Below, one piece after another: positions 55,576 through 64,000 of a stretch of 64,000 nt of DNA. The stretch lies in contig JAVLUZ010000154.1 in assembly GCA_036768485.1 (NCBI GenBank), positions 33,810,973 through 33,874,972 of the forward strand, in the 5' to 3' direction. This DNA is from Mermis nigrescens (taxonomy: Eukaryota; Nematoda; Enoplea; Mermithida; Mermithidae). A model generated the notes under the pieces. It was not told the DNA's origin. It worked only from the letters and a program-made list of their open reading frames with translations, and did no database searches. How positions within the stretch are numbered: the first letter of the stretch is position 1; each line of letters begins with the position of its first letter. A program made the position numbers and the translations under genes.

Positions 55576-58506
55576 GTTGTCGATTATCGACGGTTAAATG
55601 ACATTACTAAAACGCAAGTTTATCCTCTTCCACAATTAGACGATTATTTTGACACCTTAGGCAATGCCGCATATTTTAGCACACTCGATTTAAAATCTGG
55701 ATACTGGCAAATTCCACTCGATAATAAATCTCGCGAAAAAACAGCATTTATATGTCCTGTTGGTCATTACGAATTTGAAGTTTTACCTTTTGGTTTAAAA
55801 AATGCGCCTGCAGATTTCCAAAGGCTAATGGAGCTCGTGCTCGCAGGTCTAAATTGGAAATCTTGTCTCGTTTACATCGATGACATAATTATTTTTTCAC
55901 GTACTTTCGAAGAACATTTAAAAGATCTTGAAAATGTCTTCATTGCTCTTAAAAAGGCAAACTTACGTGTAAAGCCTGATAAATGCCATCTTGCGCATGC
56001 AGAGGTAAAATTTCTTGGCCACAGCATAAGTGCAATGGGCATCGCTCCTGATATGTCCAAAGTCGCAGATTTAATCTCGTTTCCCGTGCCAAAAACCGTT
56101 AAATCCTTGCAGAAATTCCTTGGCTTAGTCCAATGGTTTAAGAAATTCGTTAAAGATCTTGCTAAAATCGCTAAACCGTTATTCCATCTTCTTCGTAAAG
56201 ATGTCGAATTTTGCTGGAAGGCTGAACACCAAACCGCTTTTGAGCTTCTGAAGAAAGCATTTACGTCCCCACCTATTTTGCAATTACCAAAATTCGATGA
56301 TGAGCACCAATTTATTTTAACAACTGACGCAAGTAACTATGCGTTAGGTGCTATTTTGACGCAAAAACATTTACCATCCAAAAATCGTTTTATTCTTAGC
56401 TACGCTAGTCGCGTGCTAAATTCTGCTGAATGTAACTATGCTACTTCAGAAAAAGAAGCGTTAGCGGTAGTGTGGGCCATCAAGCATTATCGACATTATC
56501 TTTACGGTAAAAAATTTATTGTCGAAACTGATCATCAAGCATTAACCTGGTTAGTAAACGTGAAAGACCCATCGAGTCGTTTACGCCGTTGGGGTCTCAA
56601 ATTACAGGAATACGAATATGATATCGTCTATGTTCCTGGTGCATATAACTGCGCAGCTGATCTTCTTTCACGACATCCTAAATATGATCATGCAGAACGC
56701 AAATATAAAGTAGAGCGCAAAAATATCGTTAACATCGCAAATTTAGAATCGGAAGATTCTGAGTCAGATGATGAATCGGTTCCACCTGACCGATCGCGCG
56801 ATAATGCGCCTACTGCACCAATTAATCATCCAAATGCGCAAAATAATAATTCTACTGCGCAAACCGATCCTACAAATTCGAAACCACCTACATTTCGCGA
56901 ACGCTTGTTACTTACCGATGCCGAAAAAGCTGAAATGCTAACACCTGCGCGTTTACTCGCTGAGCAACGTGCAGATGATGAATTGCATAAAATTCGCATC
57001 GCATTGAATGACTTAACAACGAAAAAATATCGTGACGAATTTTTTCTCGTAAACGATGTACTTTTTTGTCGTTTCCAACCTAAGCGTTCACCAACTGTCG
57101 TTCATCAAATAGTCATACCCAAATCTTTGCGTCGTTTTATATTAACGGAATTTCATGACTCTATTTTCGGAGCTCATTTTTCATCGCGCAAAATCTTGCC
57201 CGCCATACAAATGCGTTATTGGTGGCCGCGCATGGAAAATGATGTGATCGCGTGGTGTCGGAATTGTGATGTGTGCTTACAACGTAAGGTCGCATTAAAT
57301 TCCACATCCGTTCCGTTGCAACCAATCGAAGTATCCGCGCCCTTTGAACTCATTGCGTGCGATTGCTTGCATATGCCGCGATCCCCCTCCGGAAATGACC
57401 AAATTGTAGTTTTTATGGATTATTTTACAAAATACGTGGAAGCTTTTGCTGTTTCTGACATAAAAGCAACAACAATTGCAAATTTATTACTAAGAGAAAT
57501 TATACCACGTTATGGAGTTCCCAAGAAATTTTTGACAGATCAGGGGTCAAATTTTACATCTACCCTCATTTCGGAAGTTTGCAAACTATTAAACGTTCAG
57601 AAAATTTTTACAACCCCATATCACCCCCAGTGTGATGGGTTGGTGGAACGTTATAATCGCACCTTGATTGATTGTTTGTCTAAGCTGAGTGCGCGTTCCC
57701 AGTATGATTGGGAGCAATTTCTACCTTTCGCATTATTTGCATACCGCGCGACTCCACAATCATCGACTAATATATCTCCTTTTGAAATGCTTTATGGTCG
57801 TGAACCAGCATTTCCTCTTGACACTTTACTTATAAATGACTTCGTAATAAATCCGAATTTACCATCTGTTGCGGAAAAATATGTCATTGATTTAAAGCTG
57901 ACTTTACAAGATCTGCATGAAATCGCGTCTCAAAATTTAACTCAAGCGCGTAAGCAGCAAAAATCGCAATATGACAAGTCCGTAACGCACACAAATTTTA
58001 ATCTCTCGGATATAGTCTATCTTAATAATACCTCAGTCATTCAACCAGAAATCGGTAAACTATCACCCAAGCGTGTTGGTCCATACCGAATTATTGACTT
58101 ACCTACGCCTGAAACTGCGAAAATCGCATATGTCTATAATCCTCTGATCACTCATCTCGTCCACAGGAATAGACTTTTGCCTGAACCTAAACTACCTTAT
58201 TCTGATTTAATTGTGGAAAAACACGCGTATGTCCCTGGCGATTTTGTGTTGGTAAAATTACCACATCGCCCTCTTGCCCCGGCAGTTGTCATAAGTTTTG
58301 AGGATTTACCGGGCAGGGAACAAAAAGCTAAGGACTGCGCGCCTGTACGTTTATTAAATGGTTCTAAAACAGCACATGCCGTACCATTATCTAATGTTTT
58401 TCCTTTTGCAGACCCATGGCTGCACAAGGTACCCCAAGCAAGGAGGCATTGCTGGAGGCAGCTGGTCGCCGATGCAAATTTGAGGGGCGTGATCCCGCGT
58501 CCCTAG
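55576..58506 (+). CDS. pol: Ty3/gypsy Pol, 5'-truncated (RT, RNase H, integrase)
   Basis: One long frame, open from 55525, but similarity starts only at VDYRRLN just after the upstream LTR ends (55575). Gag, protease and the first part of RT are therefore missing. Numbering from 55525: RT with LDLKSGY (Asp55) and YIDD (117-120); RNase H with TTDAS (Asp268), Glu311 and ADLLSR (Asp379); integrase zinc finger His544, His551, Cys581, Cys584; catalytic triad Asp613, Asp672, Glu708, the DD35E spacing; and a GPY/F module (VGPYR, about 851-855). RNase H before integrase places it in Ty3/gypsy (Metaviridae). There is no internal stop or frameshift over 2.9 kb, so the insertion is young. It overlaps the next ORF by 91 bases in another frame. 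Confidence 0.93.
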   Translation, partial: VVDYRRLNDITKTQVYPLPQLDDYFDTLGNAAYFSTLDLKSGYWQIPLDNKSREKTAFICPVGHYEFEVLPFGLKNAPADFQRLMELVLAGLNWKSCLVYIDDIIIFSRTFEEHLKDLENVFIALKKANLRVKPDKCHLAHAEVKFLGHSISAMGIAPDMSKVADLISFPVPKTVKSLQKFLGLVQWFKKFVKDLAKIAKPLFHLLRKDVEFCWKAEHQTAFELLKKAFTSPPILQLPKFDDEHQFILTTDASNYALGAILTQKHLPSKNRFILSYASRVLNSAECNYATSEKEALAVVWAIKHYRHYLYGKKFIVETDHQALTWLVNVKDPSSRLRRWGLKLQEYEYDIVYVPGAYNCAADLLSRHPKYDHAERKYKVERKNIVNIANLESEDSESDDESVPPDRSRDNAPTAPINHPNAQNNNSTAQTDPTNSKPPTFRERLLLTDAEKAEMLTPARLLAEQRADDELHKIRIALNDLTTKKYRDEFFLVNDVLFCRFQPKRSPTVVHQIVIPKSLRRFILTEFHDSIFGAHFSSRKILPAIQMRYWWPRMENDVIAWCRNCDVCLQRKVALNSTSVPLQPIEVSAPFELIACDCLHMPRSPSGNDQIVVFMDYFTKYVEAFAVSDIKATTIANLLLREIIPRYGVPKKFLTDQGSNFTSTLISEVCKLLNVQKIFTTPYHPQCDGLVERYNRTLIDCLSKLSARSQYDWEQFLPFALFAYRATPQSSTNISPFEMLYGREPAFPLDTLLINDFVINPNLPSVAEKYVIDLKLTLQDLHEIASQNLTQARKQQKSQYDKSVTHTNFNLSDIVYLNNTSVIQPEIGKLSPKRVGPYRIIDLPTPETAKIAYVYNPLITHLVHRNRLLPEPKLPYSDLIVEKHAYVPGDFVLVKLPHRPLAPAVVISFEDLPGREQKAKDCAPVRLLNGSKTAHAVPLSNVFPFADPWLHKVPQARRHCWRQLVADANLRGVIPRP
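58401..58411 (+). promoter_or_regulatory. candidate 3' splice site for the exonuclease ORF
   Basis: TCCTTTTGCAG ends four bases before the ATG at 58416. A pyrimidine tract and CAG placed here would let a spliced subgenomic RNA start translation at the second ORF, as env is made in errantiviruses and retroviruses. The matching donor would be upstream, in the missing 5' region. Inference from sequence context only. Confidence 0.5.
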
Positions 58507-60176
58507 ATGAGTTTCGTTCGGCATTGACCAGTATGGCTTTGGAGCGGGGCTTGGTTGTACCAGACCCGCTGCCCCAAAATGATAATAGTCGTGTTGGCGG
58601 TCTAGAATCACTTACCGCAAAATGGATAAAGCATAAAGCAGCACATAAAATCACAAATCATAAAAAGCGTATTAACGACCAACAACTCTGGTGGGAGAAT
58701 AGGCTTGGTAGATGTCCTTTGGTAACCCCTCGCGTACCAAAGAACAGACTTCTACCCACCGTCATAATCTCCAATGACCAGAAGTCGTTTGGCGCCATTT
58801 TGGCGTTAATTCAGCCATCAAATATGACAAATGGCACTTTATTCTTAGGCTATGACTCTGAATTTGTGAATGACAGAAAAGGCAGGCATTATAAGACCTG
58901 GGACTTGCGTTTTCAGCAACTATGTCCCACTTACCAGGACCTCCATGGCCCATTCGTACGCTACGTCCAAGTTGCGAGCGCGAACGGCCATGTGTTCTGT
59001 TGGGATCTAGCGAAGTTCCCGCAACCTCCGTTCGGGCTTCACCAGTTGCTCGAAACGCGCTTACCTAACGTGTATATGGTTTGTTATGACCCGACGCAAG
59101 ATCGACTTGCGTATTTCCATGTTTACGGGCCAACTTTCGAGGAAATTTTGGCAATTCCGGATGCAGAAATTCGCAATAAACTGCACTGGAAAGATCCATT
59201 CATTGCAAATTTCATTGATATTCAGCCATTGGCGAGAGCGTTTACGCGTCGTTTACGCATTAAAGCGCAGTCGCACTCATTAAAGCGCTTGGCCGAATTC
59301 TTTTTTGACATGTATATTGATCCGAACGCGCCTGATAACTTCGGACAGGCGTGGAGCTTACCCTTGACTCGGGACATGCAGCATTATTTAGCGATGGACG
59401 CCCTCATAACTATCGATGTTTTTATACTGATAGAAGGGTGCACGCAAGATAATCGCATTACTGACGATAGAAAACCCATGTCGGTTTCGTTTACAGGCGA
59501 TGAACTGTATATTAAGGCTAGCGGCCCTAAAGCTAGAGTGCGCATACCGTTGTCGACTAGTAAGCCACCACAGGGACAGTCGACCAGCGCAGCTGCTGAC
59601 GCTGAAGTTGATTCGAATGGCGAAGAGTTAATCATAGCTGAGGACTTTTATTGCCCAGCTCCGCAACCGCCAGCGGCCATAGCTGCGGCCACTACCGTCG
59701 CTTCTGTAACGGATGCGATGGCTCACGTTAACGTTTTCGAAAATCCAATGTTCTATGCTCAGGAATCGCAGACCGTTGCCGACCCAGTTTCGGGCCCGGT
59801 CAATGCGCCTGACACGGAACCTAAGTCAAAACCAACTAGCTCGAGTACTCCAGCTTCTGTGTTTTTGTCGCAAACCGATATTCCCTACGATTCGCCTATG
59901 GTTGATGTAGAACCATCGATCTCCACTGAAGATGACGATTTATCTCCCAAACGTTTAGTGATGGCGTTATCTGACGCCGAGGCGGAAAGACAAGCTAACT
60001 TGTCGCCACCGCGTGTAACACGCGCGGCAATGGCTCGAAAAGGGGCTGTTACCGTTTCGCAACCGATTGTCTCACAATCGCTTGCGGCGGACCAACAAGC
60101 GCCCTTGGGCATCAGTTCGCTCGCACCTTTACCGACTTCGCAGCCGGGTTGGGTAGAGCGTGATTCTGAGCCCTGA
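58416..60176 (+). CDS. retrotransposon ORF2: DEDDy 3'-5' exonuclease protein, 586 aa
   Basis: The protein has three parts: residues 1-140 unrecognised and basic; an exonuclease domain at about 141-340; and a Ser/Thr/Pro/Ala-rich, probably disordered tail to 586. The domain shows motif I GYDSEF (Asp147, Glu149), motif II YDPTQDRLAYF (Asp229), FIDIQPLA (Asp268), SLKRLAEFFF, and motif III YLAMD (Tyr324, Asp328). That order and the 181-residue span fit the DEDDy class (RNase D, WRN exonuclease, EXD2), which removes 3' nucleotides from DNA or RNA using two metal ions. All catalytic acidic positions are present, so it is predicted active. It sits between pol and the 3' LTR where other elements carry env, with no signal peptide or TM. 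Codon use and reading frame are intact. A role in trimming reverse-transcript ends or correcting errors is speculation. Confidence 0.8.
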   Translation: MAAQGTPSKEALLEAAGRRCKFEGRDPASLDEFRSALTSMALERGLVVPDPLPQNDNSRVGGLESLTAKWIKHKAAHKITNHKKRINDQQLWWENRLGRCPLVTPRVPKNRLLPTVIISNDQKSFGAILALIQPSNMTNGTLFLGYDSEFVNDRKGRHYKTWDLRFQQLCPTYQDLHGPFVRYVQVASANGHVFCWDLAKFPQPPFGLHQLLETRLPNVYMVCYDPTQDRLAYFHVYGPTFEEILAIPDAEIRNKLHWKDPFIANFIDIQPLARAFTRRLRIKAQSHSLKRLAEFFFDMYIDPNAPDNFGQAWSLPLTRDMQHYLAMDALITIDVFILIEGCTQDNRITDDRKPMSVSFTGDELYIKASGPKARVRIPLSTSKPPQGQSTSAAADAEVDSNGEELIIAEDFYCPAPQPPAAIAAATTVASVTDAMAHVNVFENPMFYAQESQTVADPVSGPVNAPDTEPKSKPTSSSTPASVFLSQTDIPYDSPMVDVEPSISTEDDDLSPKRLVMALSDAEAERQANLSPPRVTRAAMARKGAVTVSQPIVSQSLAADQQAPLGISSLAPLPTSQPGWVERDSEP

Positions 60177-60183
60177 CGTGATC

Positions 60184-62568
60184 ATGACTGAAATTATTGG
60201 TTTTCCGCCGCAACCACAACGTACACTAGCTGCACACGAAGTACCACAAGTAGCATTATACACGCAAGTCACGTCTCAGTCCGTGCCACAAGGTACGTCG
60301 GCACCGGATACTCGTTTTACGGCTTCTATGGCCATGACGGGTGTGTCTAGTACCGTGGCAAATATTCAACCACAGGTTACGCAAAGCCAATCATCAAATA
60401 TGGAAGTCGCAATACCTGCGCACATTCAAGCTATTCGCGAACGTATTTCCGCGAACGAAAGCGCTAGAGTCCAAAATCGCTCGCGCTACGTACAGCATTT
60501 TTTCACCATGATGGAAAATCTGACGCGCGAACCACCGTGCACTATCGCGCCAGTCGTCTTGCACGAGTTACGTTCTTATTTGGGTGAGGTCGCAGGATCG
60601 CGTTTGTACGATCAGTTGGTCGAAGCTGCTCAAGTGTACTTCGATCGAGTGTACGCAATCCATTTGCAGTACGCGACTTCGACTGACTCGCCCTCGCGTC
60701 CTTTAGTGTGGCCTACAATCGCACAGCCTGTGGCTGGTGTCGATTGTGAGCCCGCACCTTGGTTTATTAGCAAATTGAGCGTGTTTAACCGATTATTTTA
60801 TCCAGACCAATACTTCGTGCGCATACGGTTCTTTATCACAACCGGAATGATGTTGTACGAGGTTCCGCTCGAGTATTTGGTCGTACACCCACACCTTGAC
60901 GCACCGAGCGAGGTGATTGACGGCGTTGCACATCAGATTTGCCCGGACTTATATCCGCACAGGATGTCTCCAGCGCCAGATCACCTAGCGCCCATTTTAA
61001 TATCGGCGCGTCAGATGGTTGACATTTTTGATACTTTCCGAGAATTTCAGTCATTATATGATTCGGAGTATCGACACATGACGATCTTTTCTTCAATAGA
61101 CGTCATGCGCGCTACAGCGCTTTTGGAATTCTTGGATAGGAAATTCCACTTCTTTGCGTACGCCTACGGTAATCCCGGAATAGGTTGGCGCATGGTGGAG
61201 CAATTACGTCGCATGCTGCGCGTAGCATTCCTTGGTGAATCTTACACACCTTCGCCAAGTGAGGCTTTCCCGGAATTCCCGGACTTAACGGCACGAATTG
61301 AAAGTCCTCATGTTTTACACAACATGATTTGGCAAATTCGGTTAGCAACCGACCCGCCGCTTGAAGTTCCGGCTCAATTCGATCGTTTTCGAGGTCGTCA
61401 AAAATCTGTGTTTTACCTCAAACATCGAATTCAAGGCGAATTAGAGAAAATTCGTAGAGAAAGGCGACAGGCATCCTCGCAGGACCCAAGCGGATCCGCA
61501 GCAAGCCTTGATATGCCAGAAGTCGATCTTTCCTTGGAGGCACAAATTGAAATGCGTAGAACACGCATGACGATCGAGCGACGCGATTGTGAGAATTTGG
61601 CGACGGAAATGCCACGGCGTGCGACGAAGTTACGCGCCGCCGGTTCTCTTGCTGAGTCTTCAGAAGTTTGTCATATGTCAGAAGACGAACACAAGGCCAA
61701 ATTGAATCGTTTTTACGATACTAAATCCGAGCACACTTTGCGTCGGTTAAAGAATTTGGAAAAACAACGAGTCAGAAGACTCGTTCAAGCTGAAGTTGCA
61801 GCTAAATTGAAAGCGCGTTTAGGCCAAAGAGGATCGAGGCGGCAAGACCCGCAGTCATCCCGGCAACGCTATGCACAAACGCATCACCGTTCACAATCGC
61901 AAGCACAACCGCAAACACAAGTAAAACCACATGTACAGCAATACACAAGACCGCAGACCCAACCGCGGCAACAGCAGCAATTTACGGAATCGCGTGAGCG
62001 TTCCGAGGCGTATTCTCAGGCCGATGCTGGTCATCTGTCGCGCTCGCGACAGCAGCAGCCTTATGAATACCGCCGTCCGCCACAGTCGAACCGCGGAACT
62101 CATCGGGGCCGGTCACAATCCCGTCAACGTCAACAATGGGACCAGTCGTATCGCTCACCGTTGGAACAAAGTCAACCAGCCACCGGGGGTTATCAGCCAC
62201 AACCTCGACCCGGTCCACTTTTGCCAAAACCGTGGCCTGTTACGCAACAACAACAGCGTCCACGCGAACCTTCACGTGAACAAACTTACGGTTTTACGCC
62301 GGAGCAATTATTCACTCCGCCGCCACCTATACCGCGTCGTTACGCGGACGACTACGAGGACGACGACGATTTTGAGGACGATGATCGACCAGTCGATCCA
62401 CATCGACGCTTACGCCAACATATGTACGGGCGTAGGCAATCGCCATATCAGTATCGTGACCGTTCGAATACGCGTCGCGAACCGGAATCGGATCAAGAAT
62501 ATTTTCAACGTCAAAGACGTCGCGGAAAACCGCATGGCTCGAAGGCCAATTATCAGGATCGTTATTAA
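60184..62568 (+). CDS. retrotransposon ORF3: large basic Q/R-rich protein, 794 aa
   Basis: The ATG at 60184 lies eight bases past the ORF2 stop. The frame is open only from 60157, so stop-restart or an alternative start is likelier than a long overlap. Residues 1-80 are Pro/Gln/Thr-rich; about 80-400 form a folded, mostly helical region; about 400-560 are highly charged with likely coiled coil (LKNLEKQRVRRL); about 560-750 are Gln/Arg/Ser-rich and disordered; an acidic run (DDYEDDDDFEDDD) precedes a basic end. No signal peptide, TM segment or fusion peptide, so it is not an envelope protein. No CCHC knuckle. It could be a displaced Gag-like or nucleic-acid-binding structural protein. Function unknown. 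Confidence 0.72.
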   Translation: MTEIIGFPPQPQRTLAAHEVPQVALYTQVTSQSVPQGTSAPDTRFTASMAMTGVSSTVANIQPQVTQSQSSNMEVAIPAHIQAIRERISANESARVQNRSRYVQHFFTMMENLTREPPCTIAPVVLHELRSYLGEVAGSRLYDQLVEAAQVYFDRVYAIHLQYATSTDSPSRPLVWPTIAQPVAGVDCEPAPWFISKLSVFNRLFYPDQYFVRIRFFITTGMMLYEVPLEYLVVHPHLDAPSEVIDGVAHQICPDLYPHRMSPAPDHLAPILISARQMVDIFDTFREFQSLYDSEYRHMTIFSSIDVMRATALLEFLDRKFHFFAYAYGNPGIGWRMVEQLRRMLRVAFLGESYTPSPSEAFPEFPDLTARIESPHVLHNMIWQIRLATDPPLEVPAQFDRFRGRQKSVFYLKHRIQGELEKIRRERRQASSQDPSGSAASLDMPEVDLSLEAQIEMRRTRMTIERRDCENLATEMPRRATKLRAAGSLAESSEVCHMSEDEHKAKLNRFYDTKSEHTLRRLKNLEKQRVRRLVQAEVAAKLKARLGQRGSRRQDPQSSRQRYAQTHHRSQSQAQPQTQVKPHVQQYTRPQTQPRQQQQFTESRERSEAYSQADAGHLSRSRQQQPYEYRRPPQSNRGTHRGRSQSRQRQQWDQSYRSPLEQSQPATGGYQPQPRPGPLLPKPWPVTQQQQRPREPSREQTYGFTPEQLFTPPPPIPRRYADDYEDDDDFEDDDRPVDPHRRLRQHMYGRRQSPYQYRDRSNTRREPESDQEYFQRQRRRGKPHGSKANYQDRY

Positions 62569-63343
62569 TTCATCAAGTTCGACGTACTGAACTTTTTGGA
62601 ACTCTGCGACGGCGTCGAATTCGACCAGCAGCTTTTCGTCAATTTTTTCGTTTTTCGTCCTGATGTGGATTCCAGGACTTCACGTATCGTTTATTTCCTG
62701 TGTATTTTTTCTCTTGTCATTTTTTCTTGCTGTAAAAATTTTTCTTTGACGGTGCTCGTATTTTTCCTCGTTATCTCGCATAATTTGCCATTTTTCTCGT
62801 TTTTATCGTTACCTCGTGTTTTAACTCGTCAGTGACTTTAATTTTGCTCAGCATAATTTTGCCTTATCATTCCGTATTTTAATTTGTCTTTTGCTCAATT
62901 AGCGGTGTTACTATTATGGTACCTTAACTCTTTAACGGACAAGGGGTTAATTTACACCCAATCTACAAATTTTTTCAATTCAAAATTTTTCTCATTACCC
63001 GGGGACTGAAGGAGGCTGATGGGACAGCGGATGAACTGTCCAAGACCGGAGTTCATCATTACTCGGGCAACAATATAGTTATCCCTAGCGCCATTGAGAG
63101 TGTTGCTCGAGAGTTTTCCTGAGTGCGAACGAGGTCATGCGTTGACCGTTACCGGTTATCGATATTTGTTATTTTTTTGTTCTTTTTATTTTCGTTTTTC
63201 ACGTTTGCTCAGGATGAGGCGTTGCGGACGCCGGAGTTGAGGCGTTGCGAACGCCAGAGAGCCGAGTTGTAGAGCGTCGCCGACGCTAGTGTTGATGGTG
63301 TACCCCCGAAAAAATTCTCCACTACGTTTCAAATTTTTTTTCT
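62569..63343 (+). other. retrotransposon 3' untranslated region
   Basis: About 0.8 kb, T-rich at first, between ORF3 and the polypurine tract. The only notable structure is the hairpin cluster at 63218-63287. A 79-residue frame at 62596 looks random. Confidence 0.55.
63218..63287 (+). repeat. cluster of three GC hairpins before the polypurine tract
   Basis: GGCGTTGCGGACGCC (63218-63232), GGCGTTGCGAACGCC (63241-63255) and AGCGTCGCCGACGCT (63273-63287) each form a 5-6 bp stem with a short loop. The first two are near copies. The third has a different stem sequence but the same shape. Confidence 0.75.
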
Positions 63344-63356
63344 ATACGTGGGGGAG
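63344..63356 (+). promoter_or_regulatory. polypurine tract
   Basis: GTGGGGGAG ends exactly at the TG that begins the candidate 3' LTR, where plus-strand DNA synthesis would be primed. Confidence 0.65.
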
Positions 63357-64000
63357 TGTAACTGCGAGAGTTACACGGTAGGCGAACTCTGCCTTAGCAG
63401 TTCGCGATAGCCATAACATAGCCAATACTAGTAGCTATCTATGATAGTGCACTGTGGGCTATGCCTTCGGTCTTCCCATTATTTCCCCAAATTTTCAATA
63501 ATAAAAAACATTTAGATACTTGTCCGGTAGCATAGAGTTAAGTGTATGATAATAGTAATTGTTTCATGCATACCGCTTGTGTAATCGAGAACTTTCGATC
63601 TGAGATAAAAGCTTATCAGTATTACGTTAATTTGATCTTTGTTTAATTTACTGTAATGGTCCTTGAGGCCAGTGTACGTAACGTTGTAGTTTAGTCTGGC
63701 TTTTGGTTTTTTCGTTGGCCGGTTGTTCGACTGTATAATCTGTACATTATCGTTTTTCTTTTGCGTATTTTGTTGTCCGGCTATAGGCCGTGAATTCTAC
63801 GTCGAATTAAAATAGAGAAAACCTACCCAGTGGTTTTTGGTTATACCGAGGGTTAGGTCGGCCACCATCCCTACGTCGAGGATTTCCACCCATCTAGTGG
63901 ACTGATAGGTAAATTTCGTATGATAGTTTATTTTATTCGGAAATCATAATTTATTTCTCAAGCCAAAAATTGATCAAAAATATTATTTAATTTTTAAGGA
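63357..64000 (+). mobile_element. candidate 3' LTR of the Ty3/gypsy element, right end undetermined
   Basis: Starts TGTAACTGCGAGAGTTACAC directly after the polypurine tract and includes an AATAAA at 63500-63505. There is no second copy in the window to fix the right boundary; the matching 5' LTR is not present upstream of the truncated pol. It differs in sequence from the 225-bp LTRs at 54741-55575. Confidence 0.55.
63500..63505 (+). terminator. polyadenylation signal in the candidate 3' LTR
   Basis: AATAAA, 143 bases inside the candidate LTR. A suitable end signal for the element's genomic RNA. Confidence 0.5.

Noticed and set aside
58416..60176. Envelope protein in the second retrotransposon ORF
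   Set aside because: No signal peptide, TM anchor or furin-type layout; DEDDy exonuclease motifs explain the conserved core.

Overview
The window comes from an animal nuclear genome, most likely a nematode. The decisive gene is a minus-strand cuticle collagen (exons between 21814 and 11447). It has the nematode N-terminal anchor domain, an RxxR processing site and Gly-X-Y blocks carried on short exons joined at split glycine codons. Introns are long, AT-rich and packed with small DNA transposons. This suggests a large, repeat-rich nematode genome, perhaps an enoplean or mermithid, but the species is a guess. One 100-N assembly gap lies at 51441-51540.

Four host genes can be modelled, each with phase-consistent splice sites. 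(1) 636-2521, +: the 3' three exons of a TMEM272-like four-helix membrane protein. (2) 21814-11447, -: a 345-residue cuticle collagen, six exons. (3) 41459-30243, -: a 607-residue, six-exon membrane protein with two transmembrane segments, two copies of a six-cysteine PAN/Apple-like module and a Cys-rich region reminiscent of DEG/ENaC channels. (4) 43563-50668, +: a 497-residue soluble (OSM1/FRD type) fumarate reductase, eight exons, with all four expected active-site residues. Genes 3 and 4 are divergent and share about 2.1 kb of 5' flank.

Most other sequence is transposon. Many hAT-type elements can be delimited to the base by 8-bp target duplications. They include a hAT element (3327-6052) broken by three further hAT insertions, one nested inside another. 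A GC-rich hairpin (GGCGC-TTC-GCGCC) recurs in several otherwise unrelated elements. Foldback-type elements with inverted arrays of short tandem repeats occur at 7248-9172, 17574-18898, 27325-29712 and 36751-38687. A group with related CATACTTC-type ends encloses very different satellite or palindrome cores (32517-33893, 36751-38687, and less clearly 53590-53975).

The most unusual region is 54741-64000. Three tandem short LTRs separated by about 70 bp (a TRIM-like array) abut a 5'-truncated Ty3/gypsy pol (RT, RNase H, DD35E integrase, GPY/F). Two long ORFs follow pol and precede a polypurine tract and candidate 3' LTR. The first, where errantiviruses carry env, encodes a DEDDy 3'-5' exonuclease of the RNase D/WRN type and sits just after a strong candidate splice acceptor. 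The second encodes a large basic, Q/R-rich, non-membrane protein. An LTR retrotransposon with a proofreading-type exonuclease in the env position is the main candidate for an undescribed system here.
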